Part shown: positions 1-9,700 of the stretch, one piece after another
How the letters are laid out: each line of letters starts with the position of its first letter
How positions within the stretch are numbered: the stretch's first letter is position 1
Virus record (IMG/VR): IMGVR_UViG_3300046005_000306
Location: 1 to 23,310 of that record
Direction: 5' to 3' (one strand)
DNA length: 23,310 bases
From: a virus
Position numbers and translations under genes: made by a program
The notes under the pieces: generated by a model
What the model saw: the letters and a program-made list of their open reading frames with translations, nothing else
Databases searched by the model: none
What the model was told of the DNA's origin: nothing

Positions 1-2
1 AC

Positions 3-479
3 GGTAAAACATTAACTCAAGGTACTGTTTTCACAATACCTGGCGTTTATGCTGTGAACCCACAAAACCGTCAATCAACTGGTACACTACGTAATTTCGT
101 AGTAACTGCGTTGACTACTGGTACTGGCTCTGCACAAACTGTTCAAGTATCACCAACACCTGTCTTTAGCGGTCAATTCCAAAACGTAACTAGCACTGGC
201 GGTACTATTGCTTCTGGCAATGCTACTGTAATTTCTGGTTCTGCTAGTGCAAGTTATGCTAACGCTATCGCTTTCCATCGCGATGCTTTTGCTCTTGGTA
301 CTGCTGATCTGTTATTGCCACAAGGTGTTGATATGGCTGGACGTGCGTCTGCTGATGGTATGTCAATTCGTTTGGTTCGCCAATACGATATTAACTCTGA
401 CCAATTGCCGACTCGTCTTGATGTACTTTATGGTTTCAGCACAGTTTATCCTGAGCTGGCTTGCCGTATCACTGGTTAA
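3..479 (+). CDS. P22-type major coat protein, C-terminal part (5' truncated)
   Basis: The reading frame is open from the window edge, so the start codon lies upstream and only about 158 C-terminal residues are seen. The first GTG (54) is an internal codon, not a start. The visible part is rich in Thr, Val and Gly beta-strand sequence (GDVFTIAGV-like 'GTVFTIPGVYAVNP' near the edge). It ends with the block 'NAIAFHRDAFAL', then a Met-Ser-Ile-Arg-Leu-Val-Arg-Gln-Tyr stretch and 'LDVLYGFSTVYPELACRI'. From memory of the family, an N-x-AFHRDAFAL block followed by a 'DILYG...RPELA.RI' tail is typical of the P22 gp5-like HK97-fold coat family. The protein builds the icosahedral head. Downstream genes (gp4- and gp10-like) are the P22 neighbours expected of such a coat protein. 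Confidence 0.85.
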   Translation, partial: GKTLTQGTVFTIPGVYAVNPQNRQSTGTLRNFVVTALTTGTGSAQTVQVSPTPVFSGQFQNVTSTGGTIASGNATVISGSASASYANAIAFHRDAFALGTADLLLPQGVDMAGRASADGMSIRLVRQYDINSDQLPTRLDVLYGFSTVYPELACRITG

Positions 480-491
480 TAGGAGTTTAAA

Positions 492-866
492 ATGAGTAAT
501 CCAGGCCCTAATGTAGTTGCAGTTACGTCAATACGTGCTACAGCTATTGTATCGTTAGCAGTAACTCCTGTTGCGGTTTTAACTATCACAACCGCTGAAC
601 AAGATTTTACTCTTGCTGGCGTTGCGGTAGGTGATTTTGTATCGGTATCAACTACAGCGGCTCAAACTGCTGGCGTTGCTATAGCTGGTGCAAGAGTAAA
701 ATCTGCTAACACTATCAGTATCACTTATGTAAATCCAACTGCGGCATCTAAAACGCCTGCTGCGGATACATATTTAGTTCAAATTGTCCGTTCTTATCCT
801 GTTGTTACTGACTTCATGTCAACTTCACCAAGTAACTACGGCGCAATTCCAGCTAATAACCCATAG
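492..866 (+). CDS. Small beta-rich protein, candidate capsid decoration/accessory protein
   Basis: This 124-residue protein starts at ATG 492, with AGGAG at 481-485 giving a normal spacing. It is rich in Ala, Val and Thr. It has alternating strand-like segments, a 'GVAVGDFVSV' block around residues 42-51 and a 'TISITYVNP...AADTYLVQIVR' block around residues 74-99. There is no signal peptide or membrane segment. Small proteins of this build (GD-[FV]-V ... T-x-x-[IV]-x-[FY]-x-N-P-T) commonly sit directly behind phage coat genes. A capsid decoration or spike role is therefore the best guess from position and composition. I do not recognise a named family, and the function is inference. Confidence 0.6.
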   Translation: MSNPGPNVVAVTSIRATAIVSLAVTPVAVLTITTAEQDFTLAGVAVGDFVSVSTTAAQTAGVAIAGARVKSANTISITYVNPTAASKTPAADTYLVQIVRSYPVVTDFMSTSPSNYGAIPANNP

Positions 867-873
867 TAAGTTG

Positions 874-914
874 AAGGTGGGGGGGTAAAATCCTCCACCT
901 TTTCCTTTAAGGTG
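874..914 (+). promoter_or_regulatory. Two mutually exclusive hairpins before the 58-residue gene
   Basis: AAGGTGG (874-880) pairs with CCACCTT (895-901). The stem can be extended by GGGG with TCCT, including G-U pairs, around a GTAAAA loop, and TTCCTTT follows. This resembles a weak intrinsic terminator. The 3' arm (CACCTT, 896-901) can instead pair with AAGGTG (909-914), which is the Shine-Dalgarno of the ATG at 919, over a 7-base loop. The two structures cannot form together. The pairing is visible in the sequence, but a regulatory role is inference. Confidence 0.45.
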
Positions 915-918
915 AAAT

Positions 919-1095
919 ATGGCAATCGATTATCCATGCTCGATGCACAAAGACTCATACGCCAATTCAACAATTGCCGTTGATGAGCAAGAATATAAAG
1001 CTTTATCCAAGGACGGATGGCTTACTTCCCAAGAATGGGATGACCAGGGTAAAACCCCTAAAAAACGTATTAGAAATACCCCATTTGAGGAATAA
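919..1095 (+). CDS. Small conserved-looking phage protein, 58 residues
   Basis: ATG at 919 is preceded by AAGGTG (909-914), and the frame runs to TAA at 1093-1095. The product is acidic/basic mixed and starts MAIDYPCSMHKDSY. A middle 'VDEQEYKALSKDGWLTSQEWD' segment is followed by a basic 'KKRIRNTP' tail. A 'V-x-[DE]-x-x-E-x-x-[AL]-x-x-x-GW' segment is common in small proteins encoded within phage head and tail gene clusters, but I cannot give it a function. It lies 3 bases before the tailspike start and shares its transcript. Its Shine-Dalgarno lies within the alternative hairpin described at 874-914. Confidence 0.65.
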   Translation: MAIDYPCSMHKDSYANSTIAVDEQEYKALSKDGWLTSQEWDDQGKTPKKRIRNTPFEE

Positions 1096-1098
1096 CGA

Positions 1099-3081
1099 AT
1101 GTCTAGCCTAGCGAATCAGCAACAAAATCTATCCTTTCCAGGCTTATTGCAGGTTCCTGGTGGCATTACTTCAGCACTTCAACAAGTTCAAGATGGAAAT
1201 GGAAATGCTACAGGCTTAAGTTTAAGCTCTGCGGGCGCGTCTGTTACTACATCAAGCACTTTTCAGGCATCTAAAAACGGAATTACATTAGTTGGGGCTG
1301 TTGCTAGATTAATCAGCGATGGTTTTGGAGATTTGCCAACAGTTAAAGATTTTGGCGCAGTTGGCGATGGCGTTACGGATGACACAGCCGCTTTTACTGC
1401 GGCTATTGCTGCCAGCCCTGCTGGTGTAGCTGTTCCGGCTGGAAGTTATAAAATTATAGGTACAGTTACAGGCGCTTTTTATAGTTTTGGTACAGTTACT
1501 GTAATTACAGGAACTGTTACATCGATTCAAAATTTAACAAATTATCTTACTGCATCTAATGGGTCAACCTTAGTAGGAACTATTCAAACTGGTACTGGCG
1601 CAACCGCCAGAACAGTAGCAGCTAAAGTAAACGATATTGTTTCTGTCAAAGATTTTGGTGCTGTTGGTAATGGTACTGCTGATGATACTATAGCTATTCA
1701 AGCGGCTATGGATGCAATCCCTTCTACTGGGGGAAGTTTATATTTTCCTGCGGGAACATATATATTAACAGATGTTGTTACTATTACAGACAAGCCCATT
1801 ACATTACATGGCGATGGTATGAATATATCTGTCCTAAAATGGACAGGTGTAGGCATGACAGGGGTAAATGGTATTGAATATACTGCTACACAACAGCGCG
1901 TATTCACTATGTATGATCTAAGTTTAGAAGCCGTACCAAATTTATTGTCGGCAGCTACGTTAGCTGGATCAGCTATAAAACTAATTTATCCTTCACAATT
2001 AAGTGTATTTGAAACCACTATTCAATTTCAACGCGTTTATTTTTCCCCTTTAAGAACTGGCAATACTTGGGCGCCTATTTTAACTGGTGGTTGGACTACT
2101 TGCGTTGAGTGTTTTGATTGCAACTATGCAAACTTTACAAATTGCACTTTTTTGAATACTGGTGTTGGGACTATTGGCGTAGACTTTACTACGGCTTTAA
2201 ACGCTAATTACACGGTTTTTGGAAAATGTAATTTTATTGGTTGTAATACCGCGCTTAAATTTAACGGTATTTCTGGCGGGTCTTGCGGCGGCATTGTTGT
2301 AGAGGGTTGCGATATTTTGTCTGTTGGTATTGGAATTGACATAACTGTTCCTACTGATTTGCTTCAAGTCTACGGAAGCTATTTCAAATTTTCACAATTT
2401 GGCATTCGTAGTTTAGCTAGAAATACAACTGTTAGCGGAAGCCGATTTGATTCGGGCGATAGTTCAATTTACCCTGCGGCAGAAATTGAGGGCATACGAA
2501 TTAGTTTAGGTGTTGGTGGCCCGTTTGATGGAAACATCATTAGCAATAATACATTTAATGACAACTCTATTTCTCCATACGATGGTATTGTTTTAGATAG
2601 CGCGTGTGTGTATTCATCTATTACTGGAAATACATTTGGCACTAATATTTCGTATGGCGGTGTTATGCGACGAGGCGCGTTTTTCAAAACTGGCTCTAGT
2701 CAAAACAGATTTACTAATAATGTAGCTGTTGCTGTTACTTCTTTGTGCTACGACCTTGGGTCTAATAACATTGTTTATGACAACGCTGGCGGTAATTCAA
2801 TAATGCCAATTAACGGTGCTACGCCTAATTTAGTTTCAGGGCAGTTCGATAAAGTGCTTGGAAATATGGTTACGATAGCTCAAACAGGCCCAACTAACGT
2901 AACAGACTTACTTAACGGCTTTGAGGGGCAAGAAATTACTATTGTTGCGGATGATTCAAACAGCACAATAATTGCAAATACACATTTTTTAATCGGTACC
3001 AATTTTGCTATGACGATAAATAGTTCGATTACTTTAAAATTTGACGGTTCTGCATGGCGGCTAGTTTCAAGATTTGCCTAA
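1099..3081 (+). CDS. Tailspike with right-handed beta-helix (pectate-lyase-3 type)
   Basis: The product has 660 residues and is probably a trimeric receptor-binding or polysaccharide-degrading tailspike. Residues 1-60 carry the N-terminal block 'NLSFPGLLQVPGGITSALQ', typical of virion-attachment parts of phage tail proteins. The beta-helix entry motif V-K-D-F-G-A-V-G-[DN]-G-x-x-D-D-T occurs twice, at residues 82-96 and 183-197. The second copy leads into the full helix ('GGSLYFPAGTYIL', residues 211-223) and many N-x-[FI]-x-x-N turns up to about residue 570. The last 75 residues form a separate beta-rich cap ('GQEITIVADD...SITLKFDGSAWRLV'). No catalytic residues can be assigned by eye, so enzymatic activity is inference. 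The position between head genes and the gp4-like adaptor is unusual, because P22 encodes its tailspike elsewhere. There is no clear Shine-Dalgarno, and translation may be coupled to the upstream gene that ends at 1095. Confidence 0.85.
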   Translation: MSSLANQQQNLSFPGLLQVPGGITSALQQVQDGNGNATGLSLSSAGASVTTSSTFQASKNGITLVGAVARLISDGFGDLPTVKDFGAVGDGVTDDTAAFTAAIAASPAGVAVPAGSYKIIGTVTGAFYSFGTVTVITGTVTSIQNLTNYLTASNGSTLVGTIQTGTGATARTVAAKVNDIVSVKDFGAVGNGTADDTIAIQAAMDAIPSTGGSLYFPAGTYILTDVVTITDKPITLHGDGMNISVLKWTGVGMTGVNGIEYTATQQRVFTMYDLSLEAVPNLLSAATLAGSAIKLIYPSQLSVFETTIQFQRVYFSPLRTGNTWAPILTGGWTTCVECFDCNYANFTNCTFLNTGVGTIGVDFTTALNANYTVFGKCNFIGCNTALKFNGISGGSCGGIVVEGCDILSVGIGIDITVPTDLLQVYGSYFKFSQFGIRSLARNTTVSGSRFDSGDSSIYPAAEIEGIRISLGVGGPFDGNIISNNTFNDNSISPYDGIVLDSACVYSSITGNTFGTNISYGGVMRRGAFFKTGSSQNRFTNNVAVAVTSLCYDLGSNNIVYDNAGGNSIMPINGATPNLVSGQFDKVLGNMVTIAQTGPTNVTDLLNGFEGQEITIVADDSNSTIIANTHFLIGTNFAMTINSSITLKFDGSAWRLVSRFA

Positions 3082-3114
3082 TAAGCTTAAGTCTTAATTT
3101 GGAGTAAAAAGTAT

Positions 3115-4218
3115 ATGAGCCGTTATTTTACTATTGATTTAGTGCCTCAATTAGGGGGTCAATTAGGGTTGATCTCCGCAGAAGTTAAATTTGCTAATAC
3201 TGCATCTGCGGCCGCGATCTTCCAAGATGAAGCTATGACTACACCTATAGATAACCCTATAGTAATTACTAGCGGATATAATATTTCGTTTTGGGTAGCT
3301 GACGGCACACAAGAATATGATATTCAATTGATAGGTGGTAATCTCATATCAACTGTTTTCATTAATGATATTTGGACATTGCCAGGGCCTATATGGGGTA
3401 ATCGATCAGTTTTTTGGAGTAATGCTCCAGAAGAATGGGCGCATATTTCACCATATACTATTGCTGTTTCAATGGTCAGCAATGTCGGTCAGCTTTATAC
3501 CGCAAATGATTTAGTACGCGCCGCAATGCGATTAATCCAAGTATCATCTGTAGATACTGATTTAACTGCAAACGAGCTTAAAGACGGTATAGAATCGCTT
3601 AATCGCATGTTAGATTCGTGGTCTGCTGATGAATTGATGCTTTATCAGATCACTAGAGAAACATTCCCTTTAACCTCTGGTACTAACCCTTATACTATAG
3701 GGTTAGGGGCTACATGGAATACCATCAGGCCAAGCCGAATTATTGATGCTTATTTTACTATCTATACCGGAAGTATCCCTGTTGATTATCCCATGCAAAT
3801 TATGGAATGGGATGATTACAACGCAGTAAGACTTAAAAGTTTACAAACTAATTTCCCCGGCTATTTATTTTACGATAGAGGCTTTCCTATCGGAAACGCA
3901 TATATCTATCCAATATGTTCATCAAGTAATGAAACTATTACTCTGACATCTTGGAAGCCATTTACAGTTGTTAATGACCCTACTGCGTACATTAGCCTTC
4001 CTCCAGGCTATTGGGAAGCCATAGTGTTTAATTTAGCTATTCGTATTGCTGAAGAATACCAATTTGATATTAGACAAACTTCTGTTGCATTAGCTCAAAA
4101 TGCTATTAAACGCATTAAGAGAATTAATCAACGAACTCCTACCCTTAGTACGGATGTAGCGCTTATGAGTACCAGCCAAATGAGATACAATATTTATAGC
4201 GATGGGTATGGACGATAA
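3115..4218 (+). CDS. P22 gp4-like head-to-tail adaptor with extra N-terminal domain
   Basis: ATG 3115 is preceded by GGAG at about 3101. The C-terminal part (about residues 128-367) has the hallmarks of gp4-like tail accessory/adaptor proteins. These include a helical start 'ANDLVRAAMRLIQVSS', then 'ELKDGIESLNRMLDSWSAD', then 'LTSGTNPYTIGLGA' and a 'RPSRIIDAYF' strand. A late helix follows ('PPGYWEAIVFNLAIRIAEEY'). Such proteins bind the portal and close the head for the tail hub. P22 gp4 has 166 residues, whereas this protein has 367. The extra N-terminal 120 residues hold 'FQDEAMTTPIDNPIVI...FWVADGTQEYDIQL', a beta module that resembles residues 38-78 of the collar protein at 15304. The stop overlaps the next start by one base (TAATG), which implies coupling to the gp10-like gene. 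Confidence 0.82.
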   Translation: MSRYFTIDLVPQLGGQLGLISAEVKFANTASAAAIFQDEAMTTPIDNPIVITSGYNISFWVADGTQEYDIQLIGGNLISTVFINDIWTLPGPIWGNRSVFWSNAPEEWAHISPYTIAVSMVSNVGQLYTANDLVRAAMRLIQVSSVDTDLTANELKDGIESLNRMLDSWSADELMLYQITRETFPLTSGTNPYTIGLGATWNTIRPSRIIDAYFTIYTGSIPVDYPMQIMEWDDYNAVRLKSLQTNFPGYLFYDRGFPIGNAYIYPICSSSNETITLTSWKPFTVVNDPTAYISLPPGYWEAIVFNLAIRIAEEYQFDIRQTSVALAQNAIKRIKRINQRTPTLSTDVALMSTSQMRYNIYSDGYGR

Positions 4219-6710
4219 TGCCAGAAGCCATTGTACTACCTATATTAGGGGCTGGCATAGCCGGGCGATCTAAAGCTGTTTCTGCTCAAAAAAGACAGAA
4301 TCTTTTTCTTGAAGTTAAGCCTGAAAAAGATAAAACAAATTTAGCCGCCTATCCAACACCAGGGCTAACTTTATTTGCTGATGCGGGTAATAACCCTTCG
4401 CGTGGATTGTGGTGGCTACAGGCATTAAACTTACTTTATTCAGTAAATGCTAATAAGCTATTAGAGATTGATAAAAACGGCGTAGTTACGGAAAGAGGAA
4501 CGCTTTCAACGGCTGAAGGCACAGTATCGATTTCGGATAACGCTCAGCAAATCATAATTGTAGATGGCGAAAACGGATATATCTATGAGCCTAAAACGCT
4601 TCAGTTAAGCTATACATATCCTGCTAATTCGGTTTCAAATGTTTATAGCCGTACAGGATTAACTATCACCGTTTCAGGTTTTGTTAATGCTGGCATTGCT
4701 GGCGATACTGCTACCATTACTACTAATGGTGGCGATGTCCTTTCAGGGGACTATACAATTGCCACAGCTACTCAAGGTAGTTGGACTTTCGCTGTTGTTT
4801 TACCATCATTGCAAACTCCAATCCTAGCAACTGCATTAGTAGCAGGATCAAAATATGTTGTTTTAACATTGGGAACTTCGGATTTTACTATTGCAGGCGC
4901 AGCGGCTAACGTATTAGGCGCGGTTTTTACAGCTACTAAAGCGGCTACTGGCACAGGCACAGCGGTTCCAGCAACTATTGATGTTAATGTTCTCGCAACA
5001 TCTTTAGTAGTGGGGCAAAAATATATAATTTTAATTATTGGCACTACAGACTTTACACTCTATGGAGCCGCAACCAATACTGTAGGGTTGGTATTTACTG
5101 CCTCATTACCAGTTGTTAATGCCACAGCTTTAGTAGCTAGTACAATTTATCAAATTCTAACATTAGGCACTACAGACTTTACACTTTATGGGGCCGCAAC
5201 TAATACTGTAGGCACTATATTTACTGCAACTGGCGTAGGTATTGGTACGGGAACAACTTATGAAATGCCTATTGGCACAGGCGTAGTCATCAATAATAGC
5301 GCTAGTGGATTGCTTACCTATACGCAAAACGGTATTGTTGCAGTAACTGAAAATGCAACTAATCGCCACTCTAATGAAGCTGTTGAAATTTTAAAAACCG
5401 CAGGGCCTGTACCTTCAGGTAACTATGTTGTTAATTTTCCTTTGACCGCCGCTACAGCATTAGTTGTTAGCACTCAATACGTTATCAATAGTGTAGGTAC
5501 TTCAAATTTTCAATTAGTTGGCGCTATAAATAATGAAGTTGGTACTTCTTTTGCAGCTACTGGAACTACACCAGGAACTGGCACATGTACATTAGCTAAT
5601 GAATGGACATTTAATGTACCTAATACTACTCCTGCTGGTGCGGGCGGTTTAGAGGTAGTTAATAATTTTAGGGCCATTACAGCAGAGGGCTTCCCTGGCG
5701 GCAATACTGTAACTTTCTTAGATGGGTATTTCATTGTTAATTCACCTAATACACGTCAATTCTATTTATCCCAACTATATGACGGCTTCACTTGGAACGC
5801 TTTATCATTCGCCAGTAAAGAAGCTTATACCGATACTTTAGAAGCTGTTGCGGTTGATAATAGCTGTTTAGTTTTATTAGGTTTTATTTCGCAAGAATAC
5901 TGGCAGGATATAGGTGCATTTCCCTTTCCATTATTAAGAATACCTGGATCACCTACCGATATGGGCGTGGCTGCACGATGGAGTGTTGCGCGATGTAATG
6001 GTGAATTAATCTATTTAGGCCGAGCAAGACGGGGCGGTTTATCAGTTGTAACGATCCGAAATTATCGACCTGTTACCGTGTCAACGCCCGACTTAGATTT
6101 TCTATTCAATGAGTATGTAAATCCTGGTGACGCTATTGCATTTAGTTATCGTCAAAATGGGCATGAATTTTATCAGATAAGCTTTCAACAACAAGGTGTT
6201 ACTTGGCTTTATGATGCAACTTCAGAAGTCTGGAGTACATTATTGTCAGGCGCTACTACTAGGCATTATGCAAATTTTGGCTGTCAGTTTGATTTTCATG
6301 TAATAACTTCTGATTACCGTAATGGTAAATTGTATATTCTTGATCCCGCGTCATATACTGATAATGGTGATTTAATAGCGCGAGAATTAATTACGCCTCA
6401 TTTCTTTGTGAACACCTCGTTTAATAAGCTTCATATTTATCGTTTGCGATTAGATATGGAACAAGGGGGCGGCCTTAATGATGGTCAGGGTCAAACGCCA
6501 CAAGTTATGTTACAAGTAAGCCGTGATGGAGGCTTTACTTGGGGCGATGAAATGTGGGCAACTTGTGGAGCGCAAGGCAATTTCTTAAGTCGGGCTGAAT
6601 GGCGCAGATTAGGGGTATCTCGTAATTATGTTTTTAAATTTAGAATAACTGATCCAATTAAGACAGTTTTAATTGGCGCTGCGGCTTATGCAACACAGGC
6701 ATCTAAATAA
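4218..6710 (+). CDS. P22 gp10-like packaged-DNA stabilisation / tail hub protein
   Basis: The product has 830 residues against about 470 for P22 gp10. The N-terminus ('AQKRQNLFLEVKPEKD', then 'YPTPGLTLFAD') and the C-terminal half match the family. That half includes 'GNTVTFLDGYFIVNSPNT', 'LEAVAVDNSCLVLLGFISQEYWQDIG', 'GSPTDMGVAARWSVA' and 'GGFTWGDE'. gp10 binds below the gp4 ring and, with the needle, keeps packaged DNA in place. Residues about 145-460 are an insertion that interrupts the propeller-like core. They contain one beta domain ('LTITVSGFVNAGIAGDTATI') and four copies of a roughly 45-residue repeat, described in the separate repeat entry. A second small domain lies between repeats 3 and 4. 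The gene starts in a TAATG overlap with the adaptor gene and ends in another with the fibre gene. Confidence 0.82.
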   Translation: MPEAIVLPILGAGIAGRSKAVSAQKRQNLFLEVKPEKDKTNLAAYPTPGLTLFADAGNNPSRGLWWLQALNLLYSVNANKLLEIDKNGVVTERGTLSTAEGTVSISDNAQQIIIVDGENGYIYEPKTLQLSYTYPANSVSNVYSRTGLTITVSGFVNAGIAGDTATITTNGGDVLSGDYTIATATQGSWTFAVVLPSLQTPILATALVAGSKYVVLTLGTSDFTIAGAAANVLGAVFTATKAATGTGTAVPATIDVNVLATSLVVGQKYIILIIGTTDFTLYGAATNTVGLVFTASLPVVNATALVASTIYQILTLGTTDFTLYGAATNTVGTIFTATGVGIGTGTTYEMPIGTGVVINNSASGLLTYTQNGIVAVTENATNRHSNEAVEILKTAGPVPSGNYVVNFPLTAATALVVSTQYVINSVGTSNFQLVGAINNEVGTSFAATGTTPGTGTCTLANEWTFNVPNTTPAGAGGLEVVNNFRAITAEGFPGGNTVTFLDGYFIVNSPNTRQFYLSQLYDGFTWNALSFASKEAYTDTLEAVAVDNSCLVLLGFISQEYWQDIGAFPFPLLRIPGSPTDMGVAARWSVARCNGELIYLGRARRGGLSVVTIRNYRPVTVSTPDLDFLFNEYVNPGDAIAFSYRQNGHEFYQISFQQQGVTWLYDATSEVWSTLLSGATTRHYANFGCQFDFHVITSDYRNGKLYILDPASYTDNGDLIARELITPHFFVNTSFNKLHIYRLRLDMEQGGGLNDGQGQTPQVMLQVSRDGGFTWGDEMWATCGAQGNFLSRAEWRRLGVSRNYVFKFRITDPIKTVLIGAAAYATQASK
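4824..5585 (+). repeat. Four-copy repeat inside the gp10-like gene
   Basis: Four copies of a module read roughly A-x-A-L-V-x-x-x-x-Y-x-[IV]-x-x-[IVL]-G-T-[ST]-[DN]-F-x-[IL]-x-G-A-x-x-N-x-[VL]-G-x-x-F-x-A-[ST]. They lie at protein residues about 203-248, 259-296, 302-346 and 412-456, that is 4824-4961, 4992-5105, 5121-5255 and 5451-5585. Most copies end in a Gly-Thr-Gly-Thr tail. Copies 2 and 3 are nearly identical in DNA over 46 bases (5041-5086 and 5167-5212, three mismatches), which suggests recent duplication. The others are similar in protein only. Confidence 0.85.
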
Positions 6711-9700
6711 TGGCTATTTCCCAACCTCCATTCCAGTCTACTTTAGTTGATGCTGATGATCGAGTGCAAACTCCTTGGGCGCAATGGTTTAGCCAATTAC
6801 AACCTATTCTGCAATCTGTTGTAGCAAGTGGCCCTACGTCAGGTAGGCCCACTCAAAATCTTTTTATAGGGTATCCTTATTTCGATACAACAATAGATCA
6901 AACGGTTTACTGGAACGGTGTCATTTGGGTAACTTATGCCCCATCTACGACTGGAACCAGTATCCTGAAAGGAAATGGTACAGGAGGGTTTAATAACGCC
7001 ATAGCGGGCATTGATTTTGCTCCTGCAACTTCTGGTACTGCCATTCTTTACGGTAATGGCGTTGGCGGTTTTAATTCAGTTTCTATTGGTTCTGGCGTTA
7101 CTTTTGCTGGCGGTGTTTTATCCGCTACAGGATTAGGCGGTACAGTAACTTCTGTTAGTGGAACAGGCTCAGTTAATGGCATCACCTTAACAGGAACGGT
7201 TACTTCAGCCGGAAGTTTGACATTAGGTGGAACGTTAGGCGGTATCGGCAATAGCCAATTAACTAATTCCTCCCTTACTATTAATGGAAATCTTGTTAGT
7301 CTTGGCGGTTCAACTACTGTAACTGCTACAGCGACAAATGCACTAACCATTGGTACAGGTTTAAGCGGTACGTCTTATAACGGATCAACTGCCGTTACGA
7401 TTGCTAATACTGGCGTTTTATCAATTACAGGCACAGCGCTGCAAATTACGGCTTCAGCTTCTACAGGTGCAGTTACTTTAAGTTTACCCAGTTCAATTAA
7501 CGTAAATACTACAGGTTACGCTGCTGGATTAGCTGGCGGTGGGGCTAATTATGTACCTTATCAGACTGCGGTTAATACTACAGGTTTTGTATCTCCTGGT
7601 GTAGTAGGTCAAGTATTTACTTCAACAGGATCAGGAAGCGCGCCTAATTGGCAGAACGCTACTAGTCCTCCAGGTTCACCAGGCTATTATGGCGCATGGC
7701 ATGATACGACTACCGTTACAGCAACCAGTACAACGACTGCTTATGTAATGGCTATCGGGTCTATTGACTTGGAGAATGGCACAAGCATTGTTGGTGGAAC
7801 TAAAATAACAGTCGCTAATACTGGGGTGTACAATCTACAATTTAGCGCACAATTATCTAACCCTAATTCACAAATTGCAAACGTAACTATATGGATACGT
7901 CTTAACGGCGTTAATGTAACTGATGGAGCTGGCACAAACGGTGTTCCTGCTAAACACGGGGCAAATGACGGATTACAGATCATTAGTTGGAATTATGTTC
8001 TTAATTTAACTGCTGCCGATTATATAGAATTAGTATGGCACTCTGATACAGCAGGTGTTCAGCTTATTACCTTTCCGGCTACAACTAGCCCTGCTGCGCC
8101 TGAATCACCATCGCTTATTGTTACTATTCAAGCAGTAACTCAAATAGGTATTGGATATGAAGGATTAACTTCAGCGACATCGGTGCTTATTGCAACAGGT
8201 TCTAAAGTCTTTACAACTAACTTTACTAATTCACAAACCGCTTTTGCTATTGGAACTAGAGTTCGAGTAGCGTATTCATCTACTCCGGCCAATTTCATGG
8301 AAGGTGTAGTTACAGCTTTTAGTGGAACTACTTTCACAGTATTAGTTGATTCTATTGGCGGATCAGGCACATTTGCATCTTGGACTATATCTGTAGCAGG
8401 TATTCAAGGTTCTAATGGTGTCACATCCATTACCGGAACGGCTAACCAAGTTATTGCTTCAGCTTCAACAGGCGCAGTTACTTTAAGTTTACCTCAAAGT
8501 ATTAATAGTGGAGCAACACCTACTTTTACAGGCACAAACTTTACAGGCATACCTAATGCAGGATTGACCAATTCATCCGTTACTATTAATGGATCATCTG
8601 TCAGTCTTGGCGGATCAACTACAGTTACAGCTACAGCGACTAACGCGCTTACAATTGGAACTGGGCTTTCAGGAACTTCCTATAATGGTTCAACCGCAGT
8701 TACGATTGCTAATACTGGGGTTTTATCTTTTTCAGGTAACTCTACTGGATTAACTCCTGCTACAGCAACCACAGGCGCAGTTTCACTTGCAGGAATATTA
8801 GTTGGTGCTAATGGAGGAACAGGCGTAGCTAACACTGGTAAGACGTTTACTATAGGGGGTAATTTTACTACTTCAGGCGCGTTTACTACGTCATTAACTG
8901 TCACAGCTAATACATCCTTAACTTTACCTATTAGTGGAACAGTTATCAGTTCAGTAACTGCGCCAGCAGCTAACCCTATTACAGGTACACCTTCAGCTTC
9001 AAAATATTTACGCGGCGATGGAACTTGGGCTACATTTACATCCGGTACAGTTACTTCAGTTGCAGCTTCAGTTCCAGCGTTCTTATCTATATCTGGAAGC
9101 CCTATTACATCTAGCGGTACTTTAGCTATTACATTATCAGGTACAGCGTTACCTGTAGCTAATGGCGGTACAGGATTAACAACTTTAGCTACAGGATATA
9201 TCCCCTACGGTAACGGCACAGGTGCTTTAAGCTCAAGTAGTCAATTTACATATAATGGAACAACAATATTAAATTCAACTGCTGTTGGAGCATCTACGCC
9301 TACAAACTTAATATCTCTCCAAAGTACAAATGGTGTTGATAACGTAATAATGCGAATCGCTGGATCGCCATATACAGGATCTGCTGCAACAGCTATTGAT
9401 TTTATACAGAATAGCGCTAGTAATTTTCAGTCTCAAATAGTGTTTAGCACTAATGGAGGAGGGGGGCTTACAGAGCGTATGCGTATCAGCGCTCCAGGTA
9501 TTATCACCATGAACGCTTATGGCGCAGGGGCAGCTACATTTTCAGCAGCGGGGGTTATTAGTTCTGTTTCCGATGAAACTTGGAAAATAAAAGATGGTAC
9601 TCCTAATAATCCTGATGATATGCTTCAAAAATTAAAGCCGGGGTATTGGTTTTATAATGATGAAAAAGCGCCTATATTTGGCGCTGAAAGACAATTAGGT

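Noticed and set aside
54-479. GTG 54 as the start of a 141-residue protein
   Set aside because: The frame continues upstream to the window edge with matching coat-protein sequence, so this is the end of a longer gene.
247-495. Leu-rich 82-residue frame overlapping the coat gene
   Set aside because: It is a +1 shadow of the coat protein with artificial hydrophobicity and no ribosome site.
7048-8904. Long antisense frames opposite the tail fibre (7048-7350, 7741-7983, 8140-8370, 8680-8904)
   Set aside because: They mirror low-complexity Thr/Ser/Gly codons of the fibre, have Pro/Val-rich products with no motif, and lack ribosome sites.
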